A stretch of DNA of 64,000 nucleotides from Pegea sp. RAD2-039 (Eukaryota > Chordata > Thaliacea > Salpida > Salpidae), in contig JAQGEQ010000345.1 in assembly GCA_034620365.1 (NCBI GenBank), forward strand, positions 434,001 through 498,000. The letters are read 5' to 3'. Position 1 is the first letter of the stretch; every line of letters starts with the position of its first letter. Position numbers and translations under genes: made by a program. The notes below the pieces were generated by a model. That model was not told the origin of the DNA. It did not search any database and saw only the letters and a list, made by a program, of their open reading frames with translations. Shown piece by piece: positions 52,407 to 63,233 of the stretch.

Positions 52407-55130
52407 TTTTATGATTTGAAACTTTTTGTTAGATTTTTTAGATACAAAAAGGTCTGAGAACTTCAGTTGAGAAATTTAGCTAATTAAGTTTATTCGAATT
52501 AATTTATATTTAATTCAAAATATTTCGAAAATAAATGCTTCTTAAATATTTGTTCTTTTCAACTTTTATGAAAAATCTGACATGAAAGTATTTACACAAA
52601 TCAAACGTTTTATGTTTACTTGTGGTACTAGAGTTTTTGAGCAGCCCCTTGTTTTCAATAAACTAAAAAACCATTTGAACTATTTTCAATACTTCAGTCT
52701 TTAAAATTCTTTGACCAGCTTAAGTAAGTAAAGAAATGTGATAAGTCTTGTGCTTGGTGGATAAAGTGATGATCACACTCGTAACAAAAACAACTCTAAT
52801 ACAATGTGTCTTCTAAATACGCTGTAAATACCTCAAGTTAATGTCTTAATAAGGAAATATTTTTACAATTATTTTTAGAATTGTGGAAAAAGTACCGTTT
52901 TATCATCATGATAAGTTTTAAGATTTTTCTGATAAACCAAAGTAGAGAGATAAAGAACTCTCAACTTATCTTTAAATAATCTTAAATAAGATGAATATAG
53001 ATTCAAAATGAAAGTTTCTTATAATAAATAAAGAATAAATTGAATATTTTAAAAGTTAAAATATTTTTAAAACTTCTATAATTAGAATTAAATTGTATAT
53101 TCATCAAATTTAACTTTTAATTTTAATATTTTATCTTTAAGCTTAAGCGCCCAAAAAAATATAAATTATAATAATATTTTACAAAAATTATTTTACTTCT
53201 ATATCAATATAAAAAAGAAAACGTTACCAATTTTTTTGATATTTATTTGAAATGCCAAAATCAAATCGTGCAGATAGTTTAAGCTGGTAGTTTATTGGAT
53301 TCTATATTCATGGTATACAATGCAAAAAGTTTTGTAAAAATCATAAGCCCTATTGTGGTTTTGTACAAGTAATAAAAAGTCTTCGATTTCGGCAATTTGT
53401 ATAAAGTAGAATTAGTTTATTTTAAAAGATTCAAGGCTTAAAGTAATACAAAAAATAAATAAAAGTTTATTGAAACTAATATCCTGGAAAAAAAAGCTTT
53501 AATGCTTACTTAACACTTTATTTTTATCAAATCTTTTAGAAGTACAAAAAAGAAAATTTAAATTGCTTTTTAATCACTACTTAGTTGTTTTTTTTTTATT
53601 TTTTAGTAATCACAAACTCTTATATAAGCAACAAGCTCATAACTTTTCATTTTTTTATGAAAACAAAAACCGAAAAGCAGTTTAAAGAAAATCTTTCTAT
53701 ATCTCGACAACCAATCTATTAGTTAATCATTTAGAAGTTTCATAAATTTCAAATCCACAAAAATGTCTTTTCTTTGAAGAGTTTATATATTCCTTCTTTT
53801 GTTTAAATAAATTTATCCGTTTTCAATTTGCTCTTAGTTGCATCAGTTCAATTTTTACGCTGATATTTTGCTTTCTGTGTCTGATAATCATTTTACATTA
53901 TAAAGACATTATTTATGTTTAAAAAACTTAATCTATAAAATGTCTAAAATTGATTAATTCGTAAAATTTAATCTTTTCATTTACTAATCGTAATACTATT
54001 TACAAGATATAATAAATAAAGTCTTTTTTTGAAGAGTTAAAACTGATAAATTACAGCGAGTCTAAACTTTTGGATACTTAGCAAAATAAAAATATTGATT
54101 TTAACAATTTTGATTTTAAATCGATATATATGGAAAAATATTTATTTGAGTTTTATTTAAGTTTTTATATAATGATGAGAAACTGATTAGATATCTTAAA
54201 TATATTTTGATTATTTAAAGACAACTTTTTTATCTGAAGTTTTATATATTTTTATTTGTTTTGATGTTTTAATTAATTTTAGATAAGTAAATACTTTTCT
54301 TACTAAGTTTTAAAAATGAAAATTTTCTAATCAGCAATAAGATACTTTTTTCATGAATAATTTAAACTTTGATCAAAACATTTTTTACTTCTTTAAAAAG
54401 TTTCTTGAACAAATATGAGATACATAAAAATGAATACTTTAAAGCTTTTAATACATAAGAACAATAATATTTATAAATATAGTATTTGGTTGAGTGAGTT
54501 CTTTATAATCTTTGCTCAAAGAAACATCAATTTTTAGTTTTTAAAGTTCTTTATTTTTCAAGTTTGTATTTAAAAAGTTTAAGAAATAATTTTAGATAAA
54601 AATAATTTTTTAAATCACAAAAGTTAATGATAAATTACCCAGATAATTCTTCAGAACAAGTCCGGTTTCTTGTCTCATTTAATTGAATTCTTTTTTAAAT
54701 CAGTTGTTATTAGTATTCAATCTTACCAAGTGTTTTATAATTGATATTTGTTTTCAAAGTAATGAGTCTTATTTCAACATAGTTTTTATATCAGTTATCT
54801 TACGCAGTTATTTCAAAAAAATCTTTTAAACTTTTAGCTTTAGAAGTTTTGATATAAATTCAAGCTGCATACAAATAACTACAAAAAGTTTATATTTAAG
54901 AAAAGTAGAGAAAAACAACAAGTAAAATTTGAGTTGGATCATATACTGTAAGATCTTAATTTTTAAGGTTCCTCAATTTTATTTTTAAATGAACTATAGT
55001 GATAATAATGGCCTGCTTTGGCAGAGTATGACCATACTGGTTGTGCTCCAAAAACAGTATCAAAAATAAAACATGAAAAATTTAAAAAAATTTTTATCTT
55101 TGATTTTATTTTTATTCTTTATTCGATATC

Positions 55131-55229
55131 AGTGAATGGAAAGATGTGGCAGCAGATCGCTCCAAATGGTGCTCTCTACTCCGCAAACAACTAAAGGATA
55201 GAGAAGAAAAACTTTATTTGATAGTTTAA
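55131..55229 (+). mobile_element. LINE ORF2 C-terminal fragment
   Basis: An open run of 32 codons ends in a stop and contains EWKDVAADRSKWCSLLRKQ. This matches the pattern W..lA.DR..WR that follows the reverse transcriptase region in some non-LTR retrotransposon ORFs. Nothing upstream can be read as the rest of the element, so this is an isolated, probably very old, truncated copy. Confidence 0.5.
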
Positions 55230-55435
55230 AAACTCAATAAATATGATTTTTATTTTCTTTGAAGCAATCAATATTTTTAATCAAATTTCAGGAGAATTTT
55301 TGAAAGATAAGAAGATTGATTTGAAATATCAATACTATTAATCATCATTAAAAAATTATTTGTAGAAATAATAAAGGAAAGTACCTCACTTGAAAGTGAA
55401 TTGAAAATAATTGAATGAGATCCAAACCTGTTCAA

Positions 55436-55469
55436 TTGAGATCCAACAACTTAATCAGTTGGATCTCAA
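55436..55469. repeat. Perfect 12-bp inverted repeat with 10-nt loop
   Basis: Left arm TTGAGATCCAAC (55436-55447) and right arm GTTGGATCTCAA (55458-55469) are exact reverse complements around a 10-nt loop. A further partial copy of the arm, TGAGATCCAAAC, lies just upstream at about 55415-55426. It could be a small hairpin RNA, a MITE-like terminal inverted repeat remnant or a protein-binding palindrome. Confidence 0.6.
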
Positions 55470-57092
55470 ATACGAAAAAACAAAACTGTATTGTTAAGAT
55501 ATCAAAAGAAGATAACTTTGACTAGTAAACAAAATGAATAGCAATAATATAATTGCAGATTATAATGAGAATTAAGTTTTAAGACATTATCATGTTTACT
55601 CACTAAATTAAATCTCTTGTATATGATAATTCAAAGTTTTCAAGAATATTTTTATCAATTAAAACTAGACTGAATAGTTTTAGAAAACATTTAAACTAGA
55701 ACATGAGGTTGTTTTCTATGAGCAAACTTTCTTGATATTATCCCCAAGGTAAAACCAATTACTTGATGGCTTTTGTATTTATAATGTGATCTTAAAAAAC
55801 TTTTTTAAGTAAGCTGCTTACAAATACATCTATGATTAAAATGCTACTCCCTAGAGGGTGTCCCTATATATCAAATTTAAAACAGTGCCAGATGCTTAAA
55901 TTCCACAAATGTTTTATAAAACTTATAATAAAATAGAAGCAACATAAGTCACTTAAAAGATTTTTGTAGAAAAGTTCTTATTAAGTGTTTAAATAAAAAA
56001 TTTAAGTATTTACAGATAACTTAAGTCAATATAATTGTTTCTACTTTAATAAAAAGAAATCTAAAACATTTTGAAGTTCATTATAAGTACTTTAGAAGCA
56101 TTTAAAAGTTTTAACAAACCTACAATTAGTAGATTTTTTAAATATATAAATTTAAACTTAAACAGTTTTACTTCGATTAGATCTTTTTTGAAAAGTAAAT
56201 CTACATTTGTTGGTAGTGAACATGAAACTAAATGCAAATTAGTAAAACTTCAACTAATAATTTTGCTCAAACCACTTTCAACTACCTAACAGTTGCTTAT
56301 TTTGTCAACTACAATTTCAATCTTACTCGTTTTACTTTTTAAAAATTTGTTATTTTTCAAAACAACTTATTGAAGATGAAGATGACAGAAATAAAACCTT
56401 CGTATTCTATATCACTTTCTCTTACTACTAAACATACTTATAGACGCCAACAAAACTTTTAAAGTGCTTCCTTGCGCTGATAACAATTTTCAAAAGCTTT
56501 AAATTACTGTGAGCTCACTGTTATGGAAATAAAAACTTTTTTTTAGCTTTGTACTTTATTATAAGAAAAACAACAAGTAATTGCTCACAACAAAGTCATT
56601 AATATTGGCTTACAATTAAACGTTTAAAATACGATACAATAAAGTTTTTAAACAAGTAGTTTACACCTCGTCTCGTAGTAGTTATCAGTGTACAATACCA
56701 GACTTTATAATCAAATTATCTGTACCATGTATATATACGAGGGTTTAGTCAATCAAAATATGAAAATAACTTTTTTATACTACATGCTCGAAATATTTTT
56801 AAAAAGACAAAATGTTGAAGTATTCACATTCAAGAAATGAGTTGTTTTTATAAACTATAGTAAATAGGAAGCCTATTTGATAGTCACAACTTAACCTTTC
56901 TGTCACAGTAAAAATTACAAAAAAGATAACAAACGTTACAAAGTCAAATGAAGATGTCAAAAAAAAGTACATTAAGTCAGACTGCTGATACAAGAAGCAA
57001 ATTGTTGTGAAATATATCAATCAAAATATCCATCACCACCTTTTCTATTTCATAAGAAAAAGTAGTATCAAAAAATATGAGAAGAAAGCTCC

Positions 57093-57978
57093 TTACATAA
57101 TAGAACAACCAATAAAACAACAACATGGCTTCGCTGGAATAGGTGCCGGTGGGTTTGATATGTGAAGATTCTTGTTCTTTAGACTATTAGCATCATAAAA
57201 GATACGAATCACTGTGAATCGGTATTCCATTGAACTTTGGGCCCAGGCTGCCACAAAGTCCTCCTTATTGTAGGTCCGACTTGTTATTTTGTCCCGCGGG
57301 ACATCACTATTTGTCCATTTTTCGATATTATCAGTTTCAACGAAGAGTACGTCTACATCTGAAATAAAAAATCAATTAAATATTGAGATTTACTCGATGA
57401 ATTATTGATGAAGATTTTTTGTACTTGATATTTGGAGCCAGTTTTCTGCTCGTCTCCATAAATCGCGGCTTGTTTCGAAGATTGCCTTTCTCATACCACA
57501 GCAACCAGACGTGGTCAGTTGGTAGGGAATAAAACACTTCATCGTCACCGAAACTTCTCGCTTTTGTGTCTTCGGTGCCAATGGAAGCATACAACGTGTC
57601 CTAATAGGACCGTAAGTACAATACCATACACGAATACATCTTAAAGTGTTCCAATGAACACTACTTCTCACGGCATCAAATGAACATGAATCACTTTCAA
57701 TTTTAGCTTTTTTATGAACTGTGAAAAATATTCAGTTAAAAATTTGATTCCAAATTAATTTTTGAAACAAATAAAATAAAAGTACCTAAACAGTACTCAC
57801 CTAAAGTTTTCGAGTGAAATGGTATTTCAATGCTTTGCAAACCAACAATATTAGTTAGCTGAGCTTGCTTCAACCATCTATTTAAGTTGACTAGTAATTT
57901 TTCATAAGATTGAAACTCTGTTGCTGCTGGGGGTAAGCTTAATGGAGCAGGAATAAAATCTTTATAACCTGCATTCAT
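57093..57978 (-). CDS. Two-module WL/RVW protein with CaaX-like C-terminus (family not recognised)
   Basis: Exons 57978-57801, 57718-57425 and 57358-57093 join in phase to 245 aa. The start MNAGYKDFIPAPLSLPP reads like a natural N-terminus. Module 1 has LNRWLKQAQLTNIVGLQSIE and closes with RCIRVWYC. Module 2 has RRAENWLQISNVDVLFVETD, spanning the second splice, and closes with YRFTVIRIFYD. The C-terminus is Cys-rich, KPCCCFIGCSIM; CSIM fits a CaaX box, and the CCC could be palmitoylated, so membrane anchoring is inferred. An overlapping minus frame at 57594-57376 is open too, but only the chosen frame fits the phase of the last exon and keeps both module ends. The neighbouring gene 0.6 kb upstream is a paralogue. 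A splice from it into the GT at 57968 would fuse the two; I prefer separate genes because each already has a complete module pair. Confidence 0.78.
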
Positions 57979-58540
57979 AAAAATATAATTTATAATCTAA
58001 AGTAATCTTAAAGTATAAATATTGATTCCTCAAAGGTTTCCACTTGATTTATAACAGCGCTTCATATTACCCGATAATATTATAGCCACTTTAACAGCTG
58101 TCTAATGTAAGGCTATGTAAACAAGACAGCGCTGATGTTTAGAAGATAAAGACACACTGCATCACGTTTACTGGTATTTTAAGAAATCGAAGCTGGAACC
58201 TTTCTTAATTGTGGTATTTTTAGATAGGTTATCAGATTTCATGAGATAGTGAAGCCAGTTAAGCTTATGAATCCTCTATAATAGCAAAAAACATTAATAA
58301 GATTTTTTAGTTTGAGAGATTTCGTCAGATTTTGATCGATATATTTGAAACAGATTAATATTTTAAGGATTTTTTTTTAGATATTATAATGATAAAATAT
58401 TTTTCAATCAAATTATGTCATTTTATTTTTAAATTGGCAGTTTATATAAACTATCATATGAAGGCAAGAAAATTTGAAAGAATCGTCAAACGAATCAATC
58501 ATACTTGATCTTAAGAACGATCTTCACAATTGTGAAGAAT

Positions 58541-60992
58541 TTAATCAAGATTCAGGATCAGATGAAGATCTATTTGATCAAATGATTGCAACTGAAAGTT
58601 TAATTTCAACATAGCTTGCTTAATAATTAAATTTTTTTGTTTGAAAATCTGAAAGTAAATATTTAAACTATTCAAGGATTCTGAAGAATCAGAAATTAAC
58701 AGTTTGTTTTACAAGCTGCAAGATATTTAATTTGTATTTCAGCTTACATTAACATCAAATTTATAATTTAATTTAGTAAAAAAGGAGAAAGATTTTTATA
58801 AAAAACTAAAAAATTTCATCACAAAGAAAACAAAAGTCGAGAAAAATCTCAAGTTGGTTTTAGAAATAAATCTTTGTAAAGTTAGATGAAGAAACGAACT
58901 TAATTGAATCTTTTGTCCGACTTTAGAGCATTTAGATGGGTCTTGTAGGAAGAATAAACGAGTGATAAGAATATTACATCTTCCTTGGAAGTCAAGACAC
59001 ACATAAGTAGCATCTGCATCAATCTCTCCGAGATTGCTTCGATGGATTGCTGCATAGTTTAGAAGAACATTTTCAACATTTATCACTTCACCTGAAAAAT
59101 AAAATTCAGAAATTAGTTGATGAAATTAATTATTATTTTCGAGTTAAATACTAGAATTGTCGAGTAATCATCTATCTGATAATTTTCTAAATTATTTCAA
59201 ATTCTTATTTCGTGAAAACAAACTTTTTCCTAAAAAATAAAAAAAACTTTACACTCGTGACGTCATCAAACCTTTCATGGTTCCGTCACTACGATTCCAA
59301 TTATTGATGACGTCACGCAGCGGAAGGAAGCGCGGACAGTCCTTTGATTTCCATTTTCCGTTTTTATTGCGATATTCAGGTATGATGTTGCAGTAATCAA
59401 TTGTGATGACGTCATCACGTGACGTAGCAAGTTTTGAAACCCAAACTCTGCGAGAAGTGTGATGACGTCATTTTAGGTTTTTATTATTTGAAGAAGATGA
59501 CGAAATAGCAGCTGTTAGCATAAAAGTCAACTAATTAGTAATTTAGAAAAAGTTTTATAAAAAAAATCACAAAATTAAAAGAAAGTAAATAGTTAGAGGT
59601 TTATTTTCCACTTTTAAACTGATTTTAATTTTATTTTCGACTAACTCAGGTGTTGTCATGAATTATTTAACTCAAATGCAACCACGTGACATTCTATTTC
59701 CCATAGCAACCGTTACTAATTGTTGAATCGTTCGAACAACACGATTTAAACTCAACGAAAAATAAGTTTAAGCGAAACCTTTAATTAAGGGTCAGATTTC
59801 CGCTAAAGTCAGATTTTAATTTGTAAAAAATTTTTGATCTTTGAAAAAAGATCTTTGAATTACGAAAGATATAAACTCAGTTATGACGAAATGAAATAAC
59901 AGATATATTTAAAGTTGACATTGACAAATTCAAAAGTCTTCATGCTTGATTGATGACGTCATATAAGTGGATATATCACATCAAGCGTGACGTTTTAATG
60001 ACATATTATGTAACAAATTTGATTGGACGTCACAGATTAGATGAAAGTGAAAAGAAAAGACACAAACTTTTAAAAAACATCCAGGAACAAGCTATAAATC
60101 AACAGCCTGTTATTTTTCATGTTTATCAATGATAAAATCGATAATTAGATTCAATGAAATGGTGCTTTGATGACAAGCGCTCAAGTTACTAGACAACTAC
60201 AATAACGATCAATGATGTGGAACGAGCTGCTCACTCAAGCGTGACCGATGCTACCCACCTTAAACCAATAACATAGGAGCGATCGTCGGTACTGGTCGAC
60301 TCGGGATTAATCCGGTGGTAATGGTCGAAACGATGACGTATGCTCTCACATTTAATGACGTCAACATTACGATTTTCCAGTAGCCAATCATTACACTGTT
60401 TCACGCAAGTACTATAAGATATATTTGAGTTAAAAGTGTTGACGACAACTCTGATTTTTGTAGTGAATTATGAAACTTACTAGAATGGATCATATGCGCT
60501 GACTGAAATTCCAATCCCTTTTACAAGTGATCTTGCAGGCAAGAAATCGATATAAGAGAGGTTTTTATTGCTACACGACTCATCAGTATCTTGGAAGATT
60601 GTTTGTTTTGCAGCATTTCGTTGCAGAGTTGCATAAATCGAAGCATTCCTCACTTGATTGTAGTTTTGTTTCATCAACCAAGGTGGTGATTGAATGGTTT
60701 GTCGTTCCATCACCACTGAATCTTTGTTTTTAAGTGAGCGGTTAGGAAGAGTAGATGACTGATGTAAGGAGTTGGAAATAGAAGAAGATCCCTTTTTTGA
60801 TTGTAATTTTGTTAAATCTTCTGATGATGTTGAATCAGAATTAGATTTAATTTCCATGATTTGAGATGATTGTTGGATTTGAAGATGACTCTCTTGATGA
60901 TTAAATGATTCTTCATTTAATAGTTTGGATTTTAAAGTAAAGTTTTCAGAATCTATCAATGTCTTGTCTTCATCTACAACAGAAGACTCCAT
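58541..60992 (-). CDS. Two-module WL/RVW protein with long polar N-terminus (paralogue of the downstream gene)
   Basis: Exons 60992-60481, 60411-60259, 59447-59272 and 59091-58922 agree in phase. A tentative last exon 58591-58541 adds 16 codons and a stop (353 aa in all); without it the frame runs on to a stop at 58796. Exon 1 encodes about 170 residues rich in Ser, Gln and Asn, with no domain. Module 1 has CNDWLLENRNVDVIKCESI and closes with YVIGLRVWVS. A spacer has YCNIIPEYRNKNGKW. Module 2 has INNWNRSDGTMKGEVINVEN and closes with NILITRLFF. The same WL...E...RVW layout occurs in the downstream gene, so they are tandem paralogues. Exon 1 is open upstream of the ATG to an acceptor at 61051, so a further 5' exon may exist. 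Exons 2-4 contain several GACGTC codon pairs that form TGACGTCA palindromes. Function unknown. Confidence 0.76.
59258..60363. promoter_or_regulatory. Cluster of six TGACGTCA (CRE-like) palindromes
   Basis: Exact TGACGTCA at 59258-59265, 59308-59315, 59407-59414, 59463-59470, 59954-59961 and 60356-60363. In animals this octamer is the CREB/ATF full site. Three copies (59308, 59407, 60356) lie in exons, as Asp-Val-Ile codons; the others are intronic. Only three more exact copies occur in the rest of the window (12074, 38273, 45225). Regulatory function is inferred from clustering alone. Confidence 0.35.
59953..60132 (+). other. Small ORF antisense within an intron
   Basis: An ATG-initiated frame of 59 codons lies inside the 811-base intron 2 of the minus-strand WL-module gene, on the opposite strand. 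It starts MTSYKWIYHIKRDVLM and ends with a charged, helix-like DESEKKRHKLLKNIQEQ segment. The first codons overlap a TGACGTCA palindrome. No homology is recognised; it may be chance. Confidence 0.2.
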
Positions 60993-61051
60993 TTGAAATG
61001 AAGATCTTTCACTTGAGGAGGATTCGACTTTATTATTGATTTCTTTGGTAC

Positions 61052-63233
61052 TAATGTAGAGATTTTATTAAAGTACGAAATATGAATCTAAATCAACAAA
61101 ACTACTTATTATTCCATCTTAACATATACTCAACAAATTATTAAATAATCTGCATCTACAACGAGTTACTTCTCTAATAAACTGATTCTTTTCTTATATT
61201 CAAAGTATTCGAAATAAATGCTAGCTACTTTTTAATTGAAAATAAAGATATAAGTTGTTAGGAAACATGTTTATTATCAAGTAGCAATTTGAAATTCAGT
61301 TAAAAAGCCTTTAAATCAATTTGCTGGTAACAACAAAAAGTCAGATTTTTTACTTTTATGAAGATTATAGATCTTATAGGTCAAGTTTTATCGACAAACA
61401 AAAGCTCTCTACTTCTTAATCCACTCATTTTATTATCCCTACAATTTTCTTTTATAAACTTTCATCTCATTAAGCTTTACACTGACTAAAAAACGCTGAA
61501 GTAAGATCTTTGTATGATAAATGAAAATCTGTTTAATGATCTAACACGACTCTCGAAGAACAACTTCGCTTACTAACCAATTTAAATCATAATAGAATGT
61601 AGAAGTTGAAACACTAATGTTAAACAGATGATGACTAAGCACGTGATTATCTGTAGTGAAATATTAGGCTTGCTGTAGTGCGGATAAGAACAGTTGTAAT
61701 GATCAACATTCCACCCTTAGTAAGACCAAAGTGAAAAAGAAGAGAATAAGATGAGAGATTTAAAAAAAAGTTATCGAAATGAGAGAAGTAAAAAAAAGAA
61801 GTTAAATCTGTTTCGATCTTTATTCTTAAATGATCTGTTTTTAGCTGGATCTTTGATTGTTCTTGGGATTTTTTTACAATGTTTTTGAAGAATCTTAACA
61901 AATATTACAAATCCACAAAAAGTTGAATTCGAAACAAAAGGTTCCTAACATCACCTTTATAGGTCTTCACTAAAACCTTTAACATTTTAAACTGAGGAAG
62001 CTCGTGTAAAGATCATGTAGAAAAGATGTCCATCAAACCTCATAAACAGGGCGATGTACATCTGCTTGGGTTAGAAAAGGGACAAGATACTGAAATGACC
62101 TTTCCCCTTACCAAACATGTGATTTTTACATCAGTCCTTTTCTCCCAACTTTGATCCTTGATGACAAGGACACAGTCTATGTTTAAACTTGAAGTGGGCC
62201 CTAAAAAGACGGATGTTGGTGACCAGCTTAGGTTATTATGGCCCTTTACACTCCTTCAACAGACTTTTGTAGGACTTCAAATACTTTGATTACATAATAT
62301 CATTTGAGGTCAACATTTAGAGAGAAGTAAACAAGAGATTAGCGAAGATTAAGGAATTGGGACCTTCAATTGATTATCGAAAGAGTTTAGAGTAATTAGA
62401 TAGACAGATCAACGACCACATTTTCTTATGGATCTAAATCTTGGGTCTTTTTAGGTCATCTCGTGGTTTTGAATTATTTTCATCAACGCTACCTTCTATT
62501 AGTGGAGTTTCATCTCTAATTCCACTGTAATTGATGGAATCATTCATGAAATAGAGTTGTTGATTCGATTACATCTTCAGAATGTTCATTTTCTCAAAAC
62601 TTTTCGAGCAAATTACAAAACTATTAAATGTCTTCTACTTAAGAAGTCTTTCGTTTTGATTCTGATAGATTCTTTGCTGTGAGATGATTCTAAAGACCCT
62701 TAACTGCTAAACACAAGAAGCGATCTTTGTAAGCTAAATAGAACTTTTTATTAGAAATGATAAATAGACCAAAATGGCTTTTAACATTTTATGTTTTGAT
62801 TGAATTAGGATAAAAATGAGTTTGTGAGAGACAAGTTTTAGTGGAAGTCTTCAATTTGAGTATTGATCAACTAATTCATCAAGATTTGATTCAAATAACA
62901 CAAGTACATCAGAAGCATATAACTAAATCTTATTTTATGCAATTATTTAACTTGGATCTAAACACCAAATTTTAATAAAACAAGCAAACAAGCGAGCGAT
63001 TGAAGTTGGAGTTTGTTTCAACTTTTAATCAAGCAACAAGCTACATCAAGTACGAACATAGTAAATACCACCAAGTTGATTTTCAATAAGTCTAGATGCT
63101 ACATCAAGCAGTTCCAACATTTTTATTTACAGCAAATCAAATACCTTGAAAATGAAATCGAAAAAGTTTGATGAGAGAGAGGCCAAGGACACTAAAAACA
63201 CTTTGAATGATATTTACAAGATCGTTTGAAAGA
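61052..63233. other. Spacer between RNF10 and the WL-module gene
   Basis: About 2.2 kb, part of which must be the RNF10 3' UTR and the 5' flank of the downstream gene. The stretch around 62020-62260 is richer in G+C and repeats short purine/pyrimidine words, but no coding chain could be built on either strand. The open frame 61647-61901 (minus) is low complexity and unsupported. Confidence 0.4.

Larger units (their letters stand above)
52407..57092. other. 4.7 kb intergenic region, mostly featureless
   Basis: AT-rich spacer after the KY-like gene. The only recognisable content is a LINE-derived fragment near 55131-55229 and a perfect inverted repeat at 55436-55469, listed separately. An open frame at 56071-56289 starts from a TTG and looks like AT-driven chance sequence. 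Confidence 0.5.

Noticed and set aside
56799-57020. Hydrophobic 73-codon minus-strand ORF downstream of the WL-module gene
   Set aside because: Lies in the probable 3' UTR, no splice signals and no conserved-looking motif.
57376-57594. Minus-strand frame starting LYASIGTEDT, first taken as an exon of the WL-module gene with a 71-base intron ahead of it
   Set aside because: It would remove the conserved IRVWYC end and does not fit the phase of the last exon; the alternative frame is continuous, keeps RRAENWLQIS and joins the last exon exactly.
57801-59091. Single fused gene containing both WL-module proteins
   Set aside because: Each half already has a complete pair of modules, the downstream half has a natural Met start, and the upstream exon 4 ends in the wrong phase to join 57968 directly.
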